Source: an uncultured Lachnospiraceae bacterium (GTDB lineage Bacteria > Bacillota > Clostridia > Lachnospirales > Lachnospiraceae). Taken from it: a stretch of DNA of 64,000 nt. This document shows, one piece after another, positions 25,273 through 34,395 of this stretch. How positions within the stretch are numbered: position 1 is the first letter of the stretch; every line of letters starts with the position of its first letter. The translations under genes and the position numbers were made by a program. The stretch is from contig CABSEG010000002.1 of NCBI GenBank assembly GCA_902476645.1, positions 49,056-113,055 on the forward strand. The letters run 5' to 3'. The notes beneath the pieces are model-generated. The model saw only the letters and a program-made list of their open reading frames with translations. It was not told the origin of the DNA and did no database searches.

Positions 25273-26049
25273 TTACAGCAGACGCTGCAAATGCAATGCG
25301 CATAAGATCCGTCGTTTCCATGTACGATACAAAATAACCTTCTTACTTGGATTTGGCAATCCATTCGCTTCGCGAATCTTCAAAAATTCCTGATAAGAAT
25401 AAACTAAATCTGTACTTGAAAGCCCTTCCTTTGAGTATAGACAAAAAATGCGCCCGGATTTTTGAAATTTCTTTCCCTGCAAATATAGCTTCAAAAAAAA
25501 ATCGTAATCTGCGCCAATTCGATAAGTTTCTTTGTATAAATATTTGCGCATTAAATCTGCACGAATAAAACACGCCTGATGACAAAGTGACATACCATTT
25601 ATCAACTCATTGTGATCATGCTCCATTCGCTTTTTTCTGCCTTTATATACGCTTACAGAGTCCCCATATACCACAGCTATTTCCTTGTCTCGAAACCATT
25701 TCAGATTCCCAGAGATCACGTCCTTGCTATAAAAACAATCATCCGAGTTCAAATATAGAATCCAATCTCCTGTACACCGCCTGGTAGCCTCATTCATAGC
25801 ATGGTAGATTCCACGGTCTTTTTCTACAATATGAGAAAACTCAATGCCCTTCTTCTGAAACTTATCGGTAAAGCTTTGTATAATTTCATTCGTTCTGTCA
25901 CTGGAGCCCCCATCTTTAACGATATATTCGATTTGATCATAGTCCTGTTCCAAAACTGAGCAAAGCGTATTTCTTATCGTGTCCTCTGATTGATAGCATA
26001 CTGTGATGATCGTCACTTTCGGGCTTTTTTTTTCTTGTATAAATGTCAT
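25273..26049 (-). CDS. Glycosyltransferase family 2 (WfgS-like)
   Basis: A 258-residue GT2 enzyme. TIITVCYQSEDTIRNTLCSVLEQDY leads into VKDGGSSDRT, then EKDRGIYHAMNEA and LNSDDCFY, an order seen in WfgS/WcaE-type enzymes in which the second aspartate pair (SDD) binds the metal. The C-terminal region is basic and lacks membrane segments. It is a cytoplasmic transferase for one sugar of the repeat unit. Start and upstream stop overlap by one base (TAATG). Confidence 0.88.
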   Translation of the reverse strand: MTFIQEKKSPKVTIITVCYQSEDTIRNTLCSVLEQDYDQIEYIVKDGGSSDRTNEIIQSFTDKFQKKGIEFSHIVEKDRGIYHAMNEATRRCTGDWILYLNSDDCFYSKDVISGNLKWFRDKEIAVVYGDSVSVYKGRKKRMEHDHNELINGMSLCHQACFIRADLMRKYLYKETYRIGADYDFFLKLYLQGKKFQKSGRIFCLYSKEGLSSTDLVYSYQEFLKIREANGLPNPSKKVILYRTWKRRILCALHLQRLL

Positions 26050-26909
26050 TATGGCACCATCACCTTTCCCAATTTGCCGCGTATTCCGTGTGTCACCGCC
26101 TTACAGAAAACCCCTATGTTTCTAGGCTGAAAGATTAAAACTTTAAAAAATCCTCTAAGCACGGGACCAAATAATGTCTTTATCTTTTTCTTCCACGGCT
26201 TTCTATTTAAATAAATACGGTTTCTGATTAAATAGTATAATCTCCATGGCTGATTTGGCAACGCCATAACCCGAATCACTTTTTTTCCAAGTTTGATCAC
26301 ACCATAGCACTTGGATGGAGCATCTTGGTGGTCAATCACAGAATCCCGAACCTTACGGATCGTGTAACCACTGGCTTGAATTCTCCCTGCATACTCACTA
26401 TCATCATAATAGATAAACATATCATTTCTCGGAAATCCTACTTGTTCAATAACAGCCCTAGTAACAAAAAAACCTACAAACATCCAATCCGAAACGATTT
26501 TATGCTCACCATAAAAATCACTATCCTTATTGCAATTTGACCACAGACACACCTTTTCCCCAAATTTCTCATGAACCTTCAACAATTCCTGAAGCGCCTC
26601 CTTCCTGGGATAGGCATCATCATCCATTCCCCAGATAGCATCTGCTCCATCTTGATAGGCCATTTGCACCCCTGTGGAAAAGCCACCGGAGCCTCCCATA
26701 TTTTCTGCAAGACAGACATATTGAATCTCCCTGTCAGAAAACTCTTTCACTATGCTTTCTGTACCGTCCGTACTCGCATTGTCAATAATATAAATTCGAT
26801 CCGGTCTTTTACTCTGTCTTAACAGGCATGCGATATTTTTCTTTAGACACTCTTTCCTGTTATAAGTCACAACCACTGCAGCAATGATTTCTTTTTTGCT
26901 CTCTTCCAT
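26049..26909 (-). CDS. Glycosyltransferase family 2, GlfT-like
   Basis: A 286-residue enzyme with VVVTYNRKECL, IDNASTDGT at 42-50, ENMGGSGGFSTG at 69-80 and GMDDDAYP at 94-101. The glycine-rich segment followed by DDDA is the pattern of the galactofuranosyltransferase GlfT and relatives; with a glf gene in the same operon, galactofuranose transfer is a reasonable inference. The frame is open upstream to 26975, but that stretch overlaps the previous gene. CAGGAG precedes the ATG at 26909, which lies one base past the upstream stop, so that start is chosen. Confidence 0.85.
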   Translation of the reverse strand: MEESKKEIIAAVVVTYNRKECLKKNIACLLRQSKRPDRIYIIDNASTDGTESIVKEFSDREIQYVCLAENMGGSGGFSTGVQMAYQDGADAIWGMDDDAYPRKEALQELLKVHEKFGEKVCLWSNCNKDSDFYGEHKIVSDWMFVGFFVTRAVIEQVGFPRNDMFIYYDDSEYAGRIQASGYTIRKVRDSVIDHQDAPSKCYGVIKLGKKVIRVMALPNQPWRLYYLIRNRIYLNRKPWKKKIKTLFGPVLRGFFKVLIFQPRNIGVFCKAVTHGIRGKLGKVMVP

Positions 26910-26910
26910 C

Positions 26911-27777
26911 TCATTTCTCCTGTAATCTAGACGCAACCGGCATTCGGTAGCCATCCCTGATACCTCGAACGGCACTTTTTAGTTTCTCCCATTTCTGATC
27001 TTCATATAACAGTGCAATGAGTATTCTGATATAATTCTTATATAAAAACTTCCACTTGGGCATTATTTTCTTATGTTTTCTAAGACAGTAGATAATGTTT
27101 CTTGAAAAATAATATCTGCGGAGAGGACTATGATTTGTCACAATAAATTCCACACCTAAAACCTTTTTCACTACCGTATTTCCCAATTCATGTAACAAAC
27201 CGTCAAAATTACATTTTATAATGCGATATCCACATTCCCGCATAGAAAAACACATATCATAATCCACATAATCAATAAACATTGGCTCGTCAAACATTCC
27301 CGATTTTATACAAGCCTCTATATTCATATAGCTGCCTGAGGTAATACATCTCTCGACATCTTGAATTTCGTATGACTCTTCCTCTTTCTTGCCAACTTCA
27401 AAACTTCTGTTGATGTTTCTGTCTATAATCTTACAGGTCATCATACCCACTCTGTCAATCTGTTTATATTTCTCATAATGCTCCACCAGCCCTGGCTGAC
27501 ATACAGAATCCTGATCCAGCATAAGGACCCAGTCAGCACCTTTTTCTTTTGCGCAAAGGACAATCTGATTCAAAGCAGCCGCAATTCCCCGATTTCGGGA
27601 ATTTTTTATAAAACATAGATTCTCATATCCTCTGAACAATATTCTGATTTCATCAAAATTTTTTGATCCATTGTCTACTAAAACCAAAAAATCCACTTGA
27701 GGCAAAGCAGCGTCTATATTCTGTTTTAACCGCTCTTTGCTAGGATTGTATAACACGATTCCACCTGCATTCATCAT
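26911..27777 (-). CDS. Glycosyltransferase family 2, rhamnosyltransferase-like (RfbF type)
   Basis: A 288-residue GT2 enzyme that starts GGIVLYNPSKERLKQNI, with VDNGSKN, KNSRNRGIAAALNQ, the metal-site LDQDS and FIDYVDYDMCFSMRECGY. This set is that of the RfbF/WsaF-like group, many of which add rhamnose. The rfbABC genes in the window make a rhamnosyl donor plausible, although the last step (RfbD) is not seen here. It shares a ribosome site and end with the GlfT-like gene that follows. Confidence 0.82.
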   Translation of the reverse strand: MMNAGGIVLYNPSKERLKQNIDAALPQVDFLVLVDNGSKNFDEIRILFRGYENLCFIKNSRNRGIAAALNQIVLCAKEKGADWVLMLDQDSVCQPGLVEHYEKYKQIDRVGMMTCKIIDRNINRSFEVGKKEEESYEIQDVERCITSGSYMNIEACIKSGMFDEPMFIDYVDYDMCFSMRECGYRIIKCNFDGLLHELGNTVVKKVLGVEFIVTNHSPLRRYYFSRNIIYCLRKHKKIMPKWKFLYKNYIRILIALLYEDQKWEKLKSAVRGIRDGYRMPVASRLQEK

Positions 27778-27810
27778 TTTTTCCTCAGCAGACTTTCGGT
27801 CTGCATTTTA

Positions 27811-28680
27811 TCACTTTCTTTTTATTAAATCGTAGAGCGCCCTTTCCAAATAGCCAATCCCATATGCAGCTTGAAACATTAACATCTGTAGCCTATTCGC
27901 CTTTACATATTCATCTAAATAGTACGAAAAACTGTTATAAAAATTGTGAAACGCTCTTCTCTTTGAACGATATTCTTTTCGAATACTCTGTGAATGAAGA
28001 TGTTCATAAGTTTCATCCGCCAATACTGCTGTCCGATATCCGGCCTGTTTCATCCGATACCCCAAAATATTTTCTTCGCAATATAAAAAAGTCTCCTCGT
28101 CAAAGCCTTTTACTTTCTCAAAGGCTTTTCGCCTTATTGCGAAAAAGGATCCCTCCACCACGCCTGCTTCTTGAATCCCATGCTTTTTTTGCAAAGCTTT
28201 CTTAATTCTCTTTTTCTCAATATGAAAGCTTACTAAAAGCATTGCTTTTAAGCTTCCCACAAATCCAGGCTGCTTCCAGACGTTATACCCTTTCCTGACA
28301 AGTGGAGCCACGACTCCCCAACTTTCGTCCCTCTTTAGCGTCTCAACCATGCGGGATGCCACATGCTCTTCGAAAAGAACGTCTGGATTGGCAACAAAAA
28401 TATAATCAGGATCGTATTTCTTAATCCCATAACGGATTCCAAAATTATTTCCCATGGCGTACCCCCCATTTTGCGGAGAGCGTAATATATCAATATGATC
28501 TATATTCCCATATCGATCCATTAGCTGGACATAAGAGTCATCCTTGGAACAATTGTCTATGACAAGGATTCTTTTAAACAGGCGGTAATCTACTATACTG
28601 TCCACCAGACGGGCGCTTGTCTTCCAATCGTTATAATTTAATATGCAGATAATCGATGTGTCCATATTCTCTACTTTCAA
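27811..28680 (-). CDS. Glycosyltransferase family 2
   Basis: A 289-residue enzyme of the GT2 group with split DxD motif: ICILNYNDWKTSARLVDS, VIDNCSKDDS, PQNGGYAMGNN and VANPDVLF (D in the PDV motif binds the metal). EGSFFAIRRKAFEKVKGFDE and YCEENILGYRMKQAGY complete the pattern of WcaA/rhamnosyl-type enzymes. There is no membrane anchor. It adds a sugar in the cytoplasm; specificity is unknown. The ATG at 28680 overlaps the stop of the upstream GT4 gene (ATGA); a second ATG lies five codons in. Confidence 0.87.
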   Translation of the reverse strand: MKVENMDTSIICILNYNDWKTSARLVDSIVDYRLFKRILVIDNCSKDDSYVQLMDRYGNIDHIDILRSPQNGGYAMGNNFGIRYGIKKYDPDYIFVANPDVLFEEHVASRMVETLKRDESWGVVAPLVRKGYNVWKQPGFVGSLKAMLLVSFHIEKKRIKKALQKKHGIQEAGVVEGSFFAIRRKAFEKVKGFDEETFLYCEENILGYRMKQAGYRTAVLADETYEHLHSQSIRKEYRSKRRAFHNFYNSFSYYLDEYVKANRLQMLMFQAAYGIGYLERALYDLIKRK

Positions 28681-29810
28681 CCTTCAAATGATTCTATCAC
28701 TTCTACCATTCTATCCCAGGAAAAACGATAGGCCTCTTTTTTCACGTTTTCCACAAATTCTTCTTCCTTATGAAGTCTGTAGAAATCTATGACTGCCTTT
28801 GCAATGAGATCTGGCCGCTTGCTTTCCACAATAAATCCTGTTTTCTGATCCTTTACTACATCCGGAAGCCCCCCTACATTCGTGACAACAACAGGCTTCT
28901 CAAAATCATAGGCAATTGGAACAATCCCACTCTGCGTAGCCGACTCATAGGGCAATACCACCAAATCACAAGCTGCGAAATACTTTCCAACCTCCCGATC
29001 CGGGATATATCCCTCATAAATAGAAATAAAATCCTCTAATTTGTAATTTCTGATCTTTTCTAAATACTCCTCTTTATCCTGTCCAAAGTCCCCAACAATG
29101 AGAAGTTTTGTATCTGGATATACCTCTGTGATCTTAGGCATGGCGTCTAGTAAATGCTTCAATCCTTTATATTCTCTTACAAAACCAAAAAACAGTAAAA
29201 TCTTCTCCTGTTCTCCTAACTCCAGTTTTTTTCTGGCTTCCTCTTTCGTCATTGGACAAATTTTGAAATCGTTCGTTACAGGTAAAACTGTTCTTCGGTA
29301 GCAAGGTTGAGCCAAAATTGTCTTTAAATCTGCCTCATCCACTCCAGAGTGAACTAAAAACTGGTTTCCCTGCTTTAAGACCATCTTTGTCAACTTTCGG
29401 TCCAGCGGAAATCTCTCATGCGGAAATACGTTATGACACACTACCAAGATCGGAAACTTCCGGAGTATCTTCATCATAGTCCAATAGCATGGAGAAAAGT
29501 AAGGATGCCACCACTGGAGAATAATCAAATCCGGCCGGAGACTTTTAATCCTTTGTGCCGATCTGATCCAGTTAAACGGATTGGCCGTATGAATCCAATA
29601 TTTGGTACCTGCTATTTCACACTCTTTATTTGCGTAATCCTTTTGCTCTCTTTTAAACAGTAATTTAGGATATTGCATACTATAGGATACCATTTCAACC
29701 TGATATTTCTTCGAAAGTGCCCGATACATAGAACCTGTATATTGTGCAATTCCTCCTTTATAAGGATACACTGGGCCAATCAAAACGATCTTTCTTCTTT
29801 TCATCTCCAC
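28677..29810 (-). CDS. Glycosyltransferase family 4
   Basis: A 377-residue GT-B enzyme. IVLIGPVYPYKGGIAQYTGSMYRAL at the N-terminus is the glycine loop of GT4 enzymes; LLFFGFVREYKGLKHLLDAM, LLIVGDFG and VVLPYESATQSGIVPIAYDFEKPVVVTNVGGLPDVV in the C-terminal half form the donor site, with the usual glutamate-to-glycine region. Cytoplasmic retaining transferase, donor unknown. It begins 18 bases after the 1207-residue membrane protein gene ends. Confidence 0.92.
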   Translation of the reverse strand: MEMKRRKIVLIGPVYPYKGGIAQYTGSMYRALSKKYQVEMVSYSMQYPKLLFKREQKDYANKECEIAGTKYWIHTANPFNWIRSAQRIKSLRPDLIILQWWHPYFSPCYWTMMKILRKFPILVVCHNVFPHERFPLDRKLTKMVLKQGNQFLVHSGVDEADLKTILAQPCYRRTVLPVTNDFKICPMTKEEARKKLELGEQEKILLFFGFVREYKGLKHLLDAMPKITEVYPDTKLLIVGDFGQDKEEYLEKIRNYKLEDFISIYEGYIPDREVGKYFAACDLVVLPYESATQSGIVPIAYDFEKPVVVTNVGGLPDVVKDQKTGFIVESKRPDLIAKAVIDFYRLHKEEEFVENVKKEAYRFSWDRMVEVIESFEG

Positions 29811-29828
29811 ACTTATCTCCTGCTTCGT

Positions 29829-32800
29829 TTAACTTGTTTTTTGAATCCATTCTATACTCGCACGAATTTTACTGTTCTTATTTTTTACCGTTTTTAATGA
29901 AATTTTCTCAGCGGTCGTCTCCACAGTAAAAGTGACCGTCACATTATATTGCCCACTCCTCTTGTGAATACTGGGAAGAAATTCATAAGATTCCAAAACA
30001 AATTCTGTTCCTAGTATTTCCCGAAGCCTCTTTCTTTCATTAGAGTTTTCCATAGCTTCCGGCGGCAATTCTCCTGTTCCTATCTGCATCTTCATGACTT
30101 CGTCTATATCTTCATTGATTTCTTTTTCACTCTTCCTCTGAACAATCTGAAGCACAATTTGCTCCTGTTCTTCTTCTTCCAAGCCTTCTATTGTAATAGA
30201 CGCCTCGTAAGTTCCGCTCTTTAAAGGTCCAATCTCATTTTCGTCCATAGACTCATCCTGCCGAAACAGCGCCGCTGGAAATCTTTCACCTGAATTTAAT
30301 GTCCCAATTCCGCATTCCATTGCTTTTGCCATCAAAAAGCCGTGATTGCTCACCCACAAAGAGTAATCGCCCTGTGCAGCAATCATAGTATAATATTTTG
30401 CCAGATCCATGCTAGAACTGCTAAAGTTACGCAAAAGAAGAAAACAATCCTCCTTACTATATTTGACCTCTGCTTTCGCAGCTATGCGAATCGGATGATT
30501 ACCCACTGTTTCCTGAATTTGTTTTAGAGAAAAATTCTGTTCCTCTCTCTCTTTCACGGAAGTTACATAATAAATCCGAGATTCTTGATCTATCCGGTTT
30601 ACAGTCTCCAGTAGCCCCTTTAATCCATCCTCCTCTTCGCTTCCAACCTGATACTTATCGGACAAAAGTTCCACCCCTACAACCTCTGCTCGAATTGATA
30701 CCTGCGCTTTTGATTTTATCTCATATGTCAAATTTTTTATATGTTCGGGCGTATTCAAAACCAGTTCTATTCTAGCCTGGCCGTTTTCATCAAAGTCTTC
30801 TTTGTGGAGACTGGTAGAAGTTACATTTTTCTTCCCATCTTTTAACAAAACCTCCCCAAGTACCATACCTTGCACCGTATCCATATTCTCGGCTTTCAGT
30901 TCCATTATATAGCCATAGTTTCCTCTTTCCAGGGAGATGGTATCTTTTTCATTTACTAACGCCTGGTAGTGTATCAGATGTCCCTCAGAAAGAATTGCCG
31001 TTCCATCCGAAGCAAGACTTTCATACCGCTCACTTTTATTCCTAACCATTAAGACAAAGCCACTATTTCTTTCGATCAGACTGTAATCTTCCATAAAAAA
31101 ATAATACGCTCCCGTGATGGTGGGACAAATCAAATAATCGGCAGAGGTCTTTCCTTCTTTCTGCACTTCTTCGATATCGTATCCTTCTAATAACGTCTTT
31201 AAAAATCCCAAAGAATTAAACGCATCTCCCAATACTTCATCATAGATTACACCTACGGTGCCCTTGCCAAATCCTTTCTGATCTATCAGCTGAATCTGCT
31301 CACATATATTTCGCAGCTCTGGCTCTTCATTGATACCGACAGTGTAAACCACATCAGCCTTTCTATATGCCACTCTTTGTACTGGAATTTCTTTTCCCTG
31401 GCTATTTATGAGCTCAAAGTTCACATCATCTAAAACAGTATCTGATGTAAAATTGACCCCCACCATGGCTTTTCCCTGTGCAGATTGGCCAAACTCTATC
31501 ATAGCTGATTTGATAACCTTGCCATCTTCTAAAACATGAACCTTCCCATCCTCACCGATCACATTTTCATTTGTTTCCAAGGTAACCTCATAAGTTCCCG
31601 GCGCCAGCTTTAATTCTTCATTTGGAGCAATTACAGTGATTCGATCCTTTAAAATCTCCTGCGAAAGTTGCTCTGCCAGATTGCCCTTTTCTGTAAGCAC
31701 CGCATATGAATCACTTAATTCCAGAATACGATATTCTTCCGCATATCTCCTGATGTGAGGAGATTCTACTGAAACAATAGCATAAAATGGTATCTCTTTT
31801 TTTCTGACTTCCTGAAAATAAAGAATTTGTTTTTTCTCATAATCCGTTAAAGTCTGTTTTTTAGAATCAAGTAGAAGAATTTGTTTTTTTCCACACAGAT
31901 ACTGTAATCTTGCGATCTCATCATCCTGACTTTTTCCCTCTTTTACATAAAAAATAGGTATCTCCTTCTGTTTTTCACTAAGAGCTGCCAAAATATTCTC
32001 ATAATCACGATTTCGCATACTTGTCTCTGCCAAGACATCTTGTGAGAAAACAAAGCCATTTATTACACTTAAACCTGCTATCCCCACAACCAAGCCTAAG
32101 ACCTGACATCCCTGCTTTACATACGTTTTTTTTCCTGAGAAAGCCAACTGGACGCTTAGCGTAAATAATACCAGGACTACCAAGGCGGCAAGATAAAGTC
32201 TCCCTCCCAGAACCCCCTCTTCCATTTTCAATACATTTGTAAATAAAATGCTAACAAAAGCGGACGTGTCTGCTATAGAAATATTCTTTAAAGCATAATA
32301 AGCAAAAACACTAAGAAGCCCAAAAAAGCCTGCCGACAACCAAAGAGCCTTCTCTTTCCGCTCAAGAAGATATATTACTCCCGAGATAGAAAATATTTCT
32401 ACATAGGGCATCAAGATTCTAACATCAGCTAATGCTGTGGGCTTTCCGATCCCAACATGATAAAAGCTTATAATACATAGTGTCAGCAAAAATGCTGAGA
32501 TTAGGAACTGCCGAATCGTTAAATCCATTTGCTGTCTTCTTCTTATAAATCTGACTATTCCCGGAAAGATAAACACAACGGTGCTAAGTCCCAGAACAAA
32601 TCCTTTCACAAGGATACTCTCGATCCCCTTTAAGGCCCCTTGACTATTCCATGCTTCCAATACATTTGCGGCTAAAACTTCCATACTTCCTTTCAGTCCA
32701 AGCAACGTATTACTGTCTATCTGATATAACCATATCTTTTCAATCAGAAATCCAGAGCTGACTATAAAAATTGACACAAGCCCCAGACAAAAAACTGTTT

Positions 32801-33452
32801 TTTCCCTAAGTCTTTGTGTTCTATACCATCGATATAGAATCATAAATGAGGCTATGGTCACCCCTATCATTCCCGCATGGAACCAGGTTCCCACAGAAGT
32901 CGCTATTATAAAAAGAACAGCTTTCCAACTTTTTGATACTTCTTCCATGCTTACCAGACATGCCGTTGCAATACAGAATAATAATAGTATCATCATATCC
33001 GGTACAGCCGCATATCTTACAGCAGCAAAGCCAGGGCAAAATAAAACGGCTGCGCAGAGAACAGACAGCAATCTCTTGTCTATTTTCATAAATAGCCTGG
33101 AAGATATATAAAGCAGCAGTAGGTATGACAGGCAAGTAGCTACCCCATTTCCTAAAACCGCCGCTTTATAAATAGCACCTGGCCGTCCTTGCAAAACGGC
33201 AATTACAGGTGACAATAATACACTATACCCAAATGAAACAAGTGAGTTTTGCTTCATATAGACCGACCAGTCCACACCGAACAGACTATAAGCAAACCCC
33301 CATACCCTACTCTCATCCTCATCCATCAGCATTTGACCTGCATTCATAATTTCAGGGATAAAACTGGCAAAGATTAAAATCAATAGCGTAATCTGCAAAA
33401 TCCGCAGACTAGTCTTGCTCTTCTTCGTCATCTCTCTTCTTTGTTCCATCAT
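29829..33452 (-). CDS. 1207-residue GT-C-like membrane protein with three tandem alpha/beta plus beta-sandwich modules
   Basis: No family recognised as a whole. Residues 1-470 carry about 12 hydrophobic helices, with LMDEDE (D44, E45) and FGVDWS (58-63) in the first outside loop, the same layout as the proteins at 23427 and 35881. Instead of the single soluble tail of those two, about 740 residues follow, which read as three repeats. Each has an alpha/beta part opening with an aromatic-rich strand (IFYVKE 500, VVYTVG 701, IYYVTS 960) and closing with a pattern like YRILELSDSYAVL (574-586), YSLIERNSGFVLMV (790-803) or YTMIAAQGDYSLWV (1021-1034). Then comes a beta sandwich starting LAPGTYEVTL, LERGNYGYIMEL or LKSGTYEASI. 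Its start overlaps the end of a GtrB-like GT2 gene by 44 bases (alternative ATG at 33431). Likely an outside-acting sugar transferase. Confidence 0.6.
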   Translation of the reverse strand: MMEQRREMTKKSKTSLRILQITLLILIFASFIPEIMNAGQMLMDEDESRVWGFAYSLFGVDWSVYMKQNSLVSFGYSVLLSPVIAVLQGRPGAIYKAAVLGNGVATCLSYLLLLYISSRLFMKIDKRLLSVLCAAVLFCPGFAAVRYAAVPDMMILLLFCIATACLVSMEEVSKSWKAVLFIIATSVGTWFHAGMIGVTIASFMILYRWYRTQRLREKTVFCLGLVSIFIVSSGFLIEKIWLYQIDSNTLLGLKGSMEVLAANVLEAWNSQGALKGIESILVKGFVLGLSTVVFIFPGIVRFIRRRQQMDLTIRQFLISAFLLTLCIISFYHVGIGKPTALADVRILMPYVEIFSISGVIYLLERKEKALWLSAGFFGLLSVFAYYALKNISIADTSAFVSILFTNVLKMEEGVLGGRLYLAALVVLVLFTLSVQLAFSGKKTYVKQGCQVLGLVVGIAGLSVINGFVFSQDVLAETSMRNRDYENILAALSEKQKEIPIFYVKEGKSQDDEIARLQYLCGKKQILLLDSKKQTLTDYEKKQILYFQEVRKKEIPFYAIVSVESPHIRRYAEEYRILELSDSYAVLTEKGNLAEQLSQEILKDRITVIAPNEELKLAPGTYEVTLETNENVIGEDGKVHVLEDGKVIKSAMIEFGQSAQGKAMVGVNFTSDTVLDDVNFELINSQGKEIPVQRVAYRKADVVYTVGINEEPELRNICEQIQLIDQKGFGKGTVGVIYDEVLGDAFNSLGFLKTLLEGYDIEEVQKEGKTSADYLICPTITGAYYFFMEDYSLIERNSGFVLMVRNKSERYESLASDGTAILSEGHLIHYQALVNEKDTISLERGNYGYIMELKAENMDTVQGMVLGEVLLKDGKKNVTSTSLHKEDFDENGQARIELVLNTPEHIKNLTYEIKSKAQVSIRAEVVGVELLSDKYQVGSEEEDGLKGLLETVNRIDQESRIYYVTSVKEREEQNFSLKQIQETVGNHPIRIAAKAEVKYSKEDCFLLLRNFSSSSMDLAKYYTMIAAQGDYSLWVSNHGFLMAKAMECGIGTLNSGERFPAALFRQDESMDENEIGPLKSGTYEASITIEGLEEEEQEQIVLQIVQRKSEKEINEDIDEVMKMQIGTGELPPEAMENSNERKRLREILGTEFVLESYEFLPSIHKRSGQYNVTVTFTVETTAEKISLKTVKNKNSKIRASIEWIQKTS

Positions 33453-34383
33453 AATCCAACTTTCTTACATGGTACTGAATATCTTCCAGAAGCTTCCTGT
33501 TTCCGGCTATAATGTCTGCTTGCAAGCCTACAATTCCCGTCATTACACCCAGGATAATCATCATGCTGGCTAAAATCAGAGATTGAGTATGTCCATTTCC
33601 CTGCCCTATCGCAAAATAATACACAAACCGAACACCAATCGCCACACCCACGGCCGCTAAAACACCGCCCAGAGTAATAAAAAACTGCAATGGCCGGTAC
33701 ATCATAAATGCTCTGATAATCGTAAGCATAGATTTCTTCACATATCCCATCATACTGTTAAACAGTCTGGAGGGCCTTAATTCCCCGTTGGTACGGATCG
33801 GTACCGAGATGCAGGCAATCTTGTTTCTTCCCGCCTGAACAATGGTTTCCAGCGTATAGGTATATTCATTAATCACATTCATCCGCATCGCCGCGTCCCG
33901 GCTATAGGCACGAAAACCGCTGGGCGCATCCGGAATTTCCGTCTTGGACGCCTTTCTTACCACCCAGCTTCCGAAGTGTTGCAGTTTCTTTTTCACCGGC
34001 GAGAAATGCTCTGTCTGATCAATAGGTCTTTCTCCGATGACAATGTCAGATTTTCCTTCCAGAATCGGTTTTACAAGCTTTTCGATATCTGCTCCGCAGT
34101 ACTGGTTGTCCGCGTCCGTGTTTACAATGATATCCGCACCGTTTCTTAAACATGCGTCAAGACCTGCCATGAATCCCTTGGCAAGTCCTTTGTTTCGTTT
34201 AAAGTTCACCACATAGTGAACCCCCCAGTTTTTCGCTACCTCAACAGTGTTATCTGCACTGCCGTCATTGATAATCAAATACTCAATCTCATCGATCCCG
34301 TCTATTTTCTTGGGCAGATCATTTAAAGCAATCTCCAGGGTTTCCGCTTCATTATAGCATGGTATCTGTATTATTAACTTCAT
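33409..34383 (-). CDS. GtrB/DPM-like glycosyltransferase family 2 with two membrane helices
   Basis: A 324-residue enzyme with QIPCYNEAETL, NDGS at 39-42, RNKGLAKGFMAGLDA and NTDADNQY at 88-95, the DxD site. GERPIDQTEHFSPVKKKLQHFGSWVVRKAS and PDAPSGFRAYSR are typical of the polyprenyl-phosphate-sugar synthase branch. Two hydrophobic helices at about 230-300 are followed by a charged tail. It would make an undecaprenyl-phosphate sugar for the overlapping 1207-residue GT-C-like protein. The overlap of 44 bases suggests strict coupling of the pair. Confidence 0.87.
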   Translation of the reverse strand: MKLIIQIPCYNEAETLEIALNDLPKKIDGIDEIEYLIINDGSADNTVEVAKNWGVHYVVNFKRNKGLAKGFMAGLDACLRNGADIIVNTDADNQYCGADIEKLVKPILEGKSDIVIGERPIDQTEHFSPVKKKLQHFGSWVVRKASKTEIPDAPSGFRAYSRDAAMRMNVINEYTYTLETIVQAGRNKIACISVPIRTNGELRPSRLFNSMMGYVKKSMLTIIRAFMMYRPLQFFITLGGVLAAVGVAIGVRFVYYFAIGQGNGHTQSLILASMMIILGVMTGIVGLQADIIAGNRKLLEDIQYHVRKLDYDGTKKRDDEEEQD

Positions 34384-34395
34384 AATCTGTTCCTC

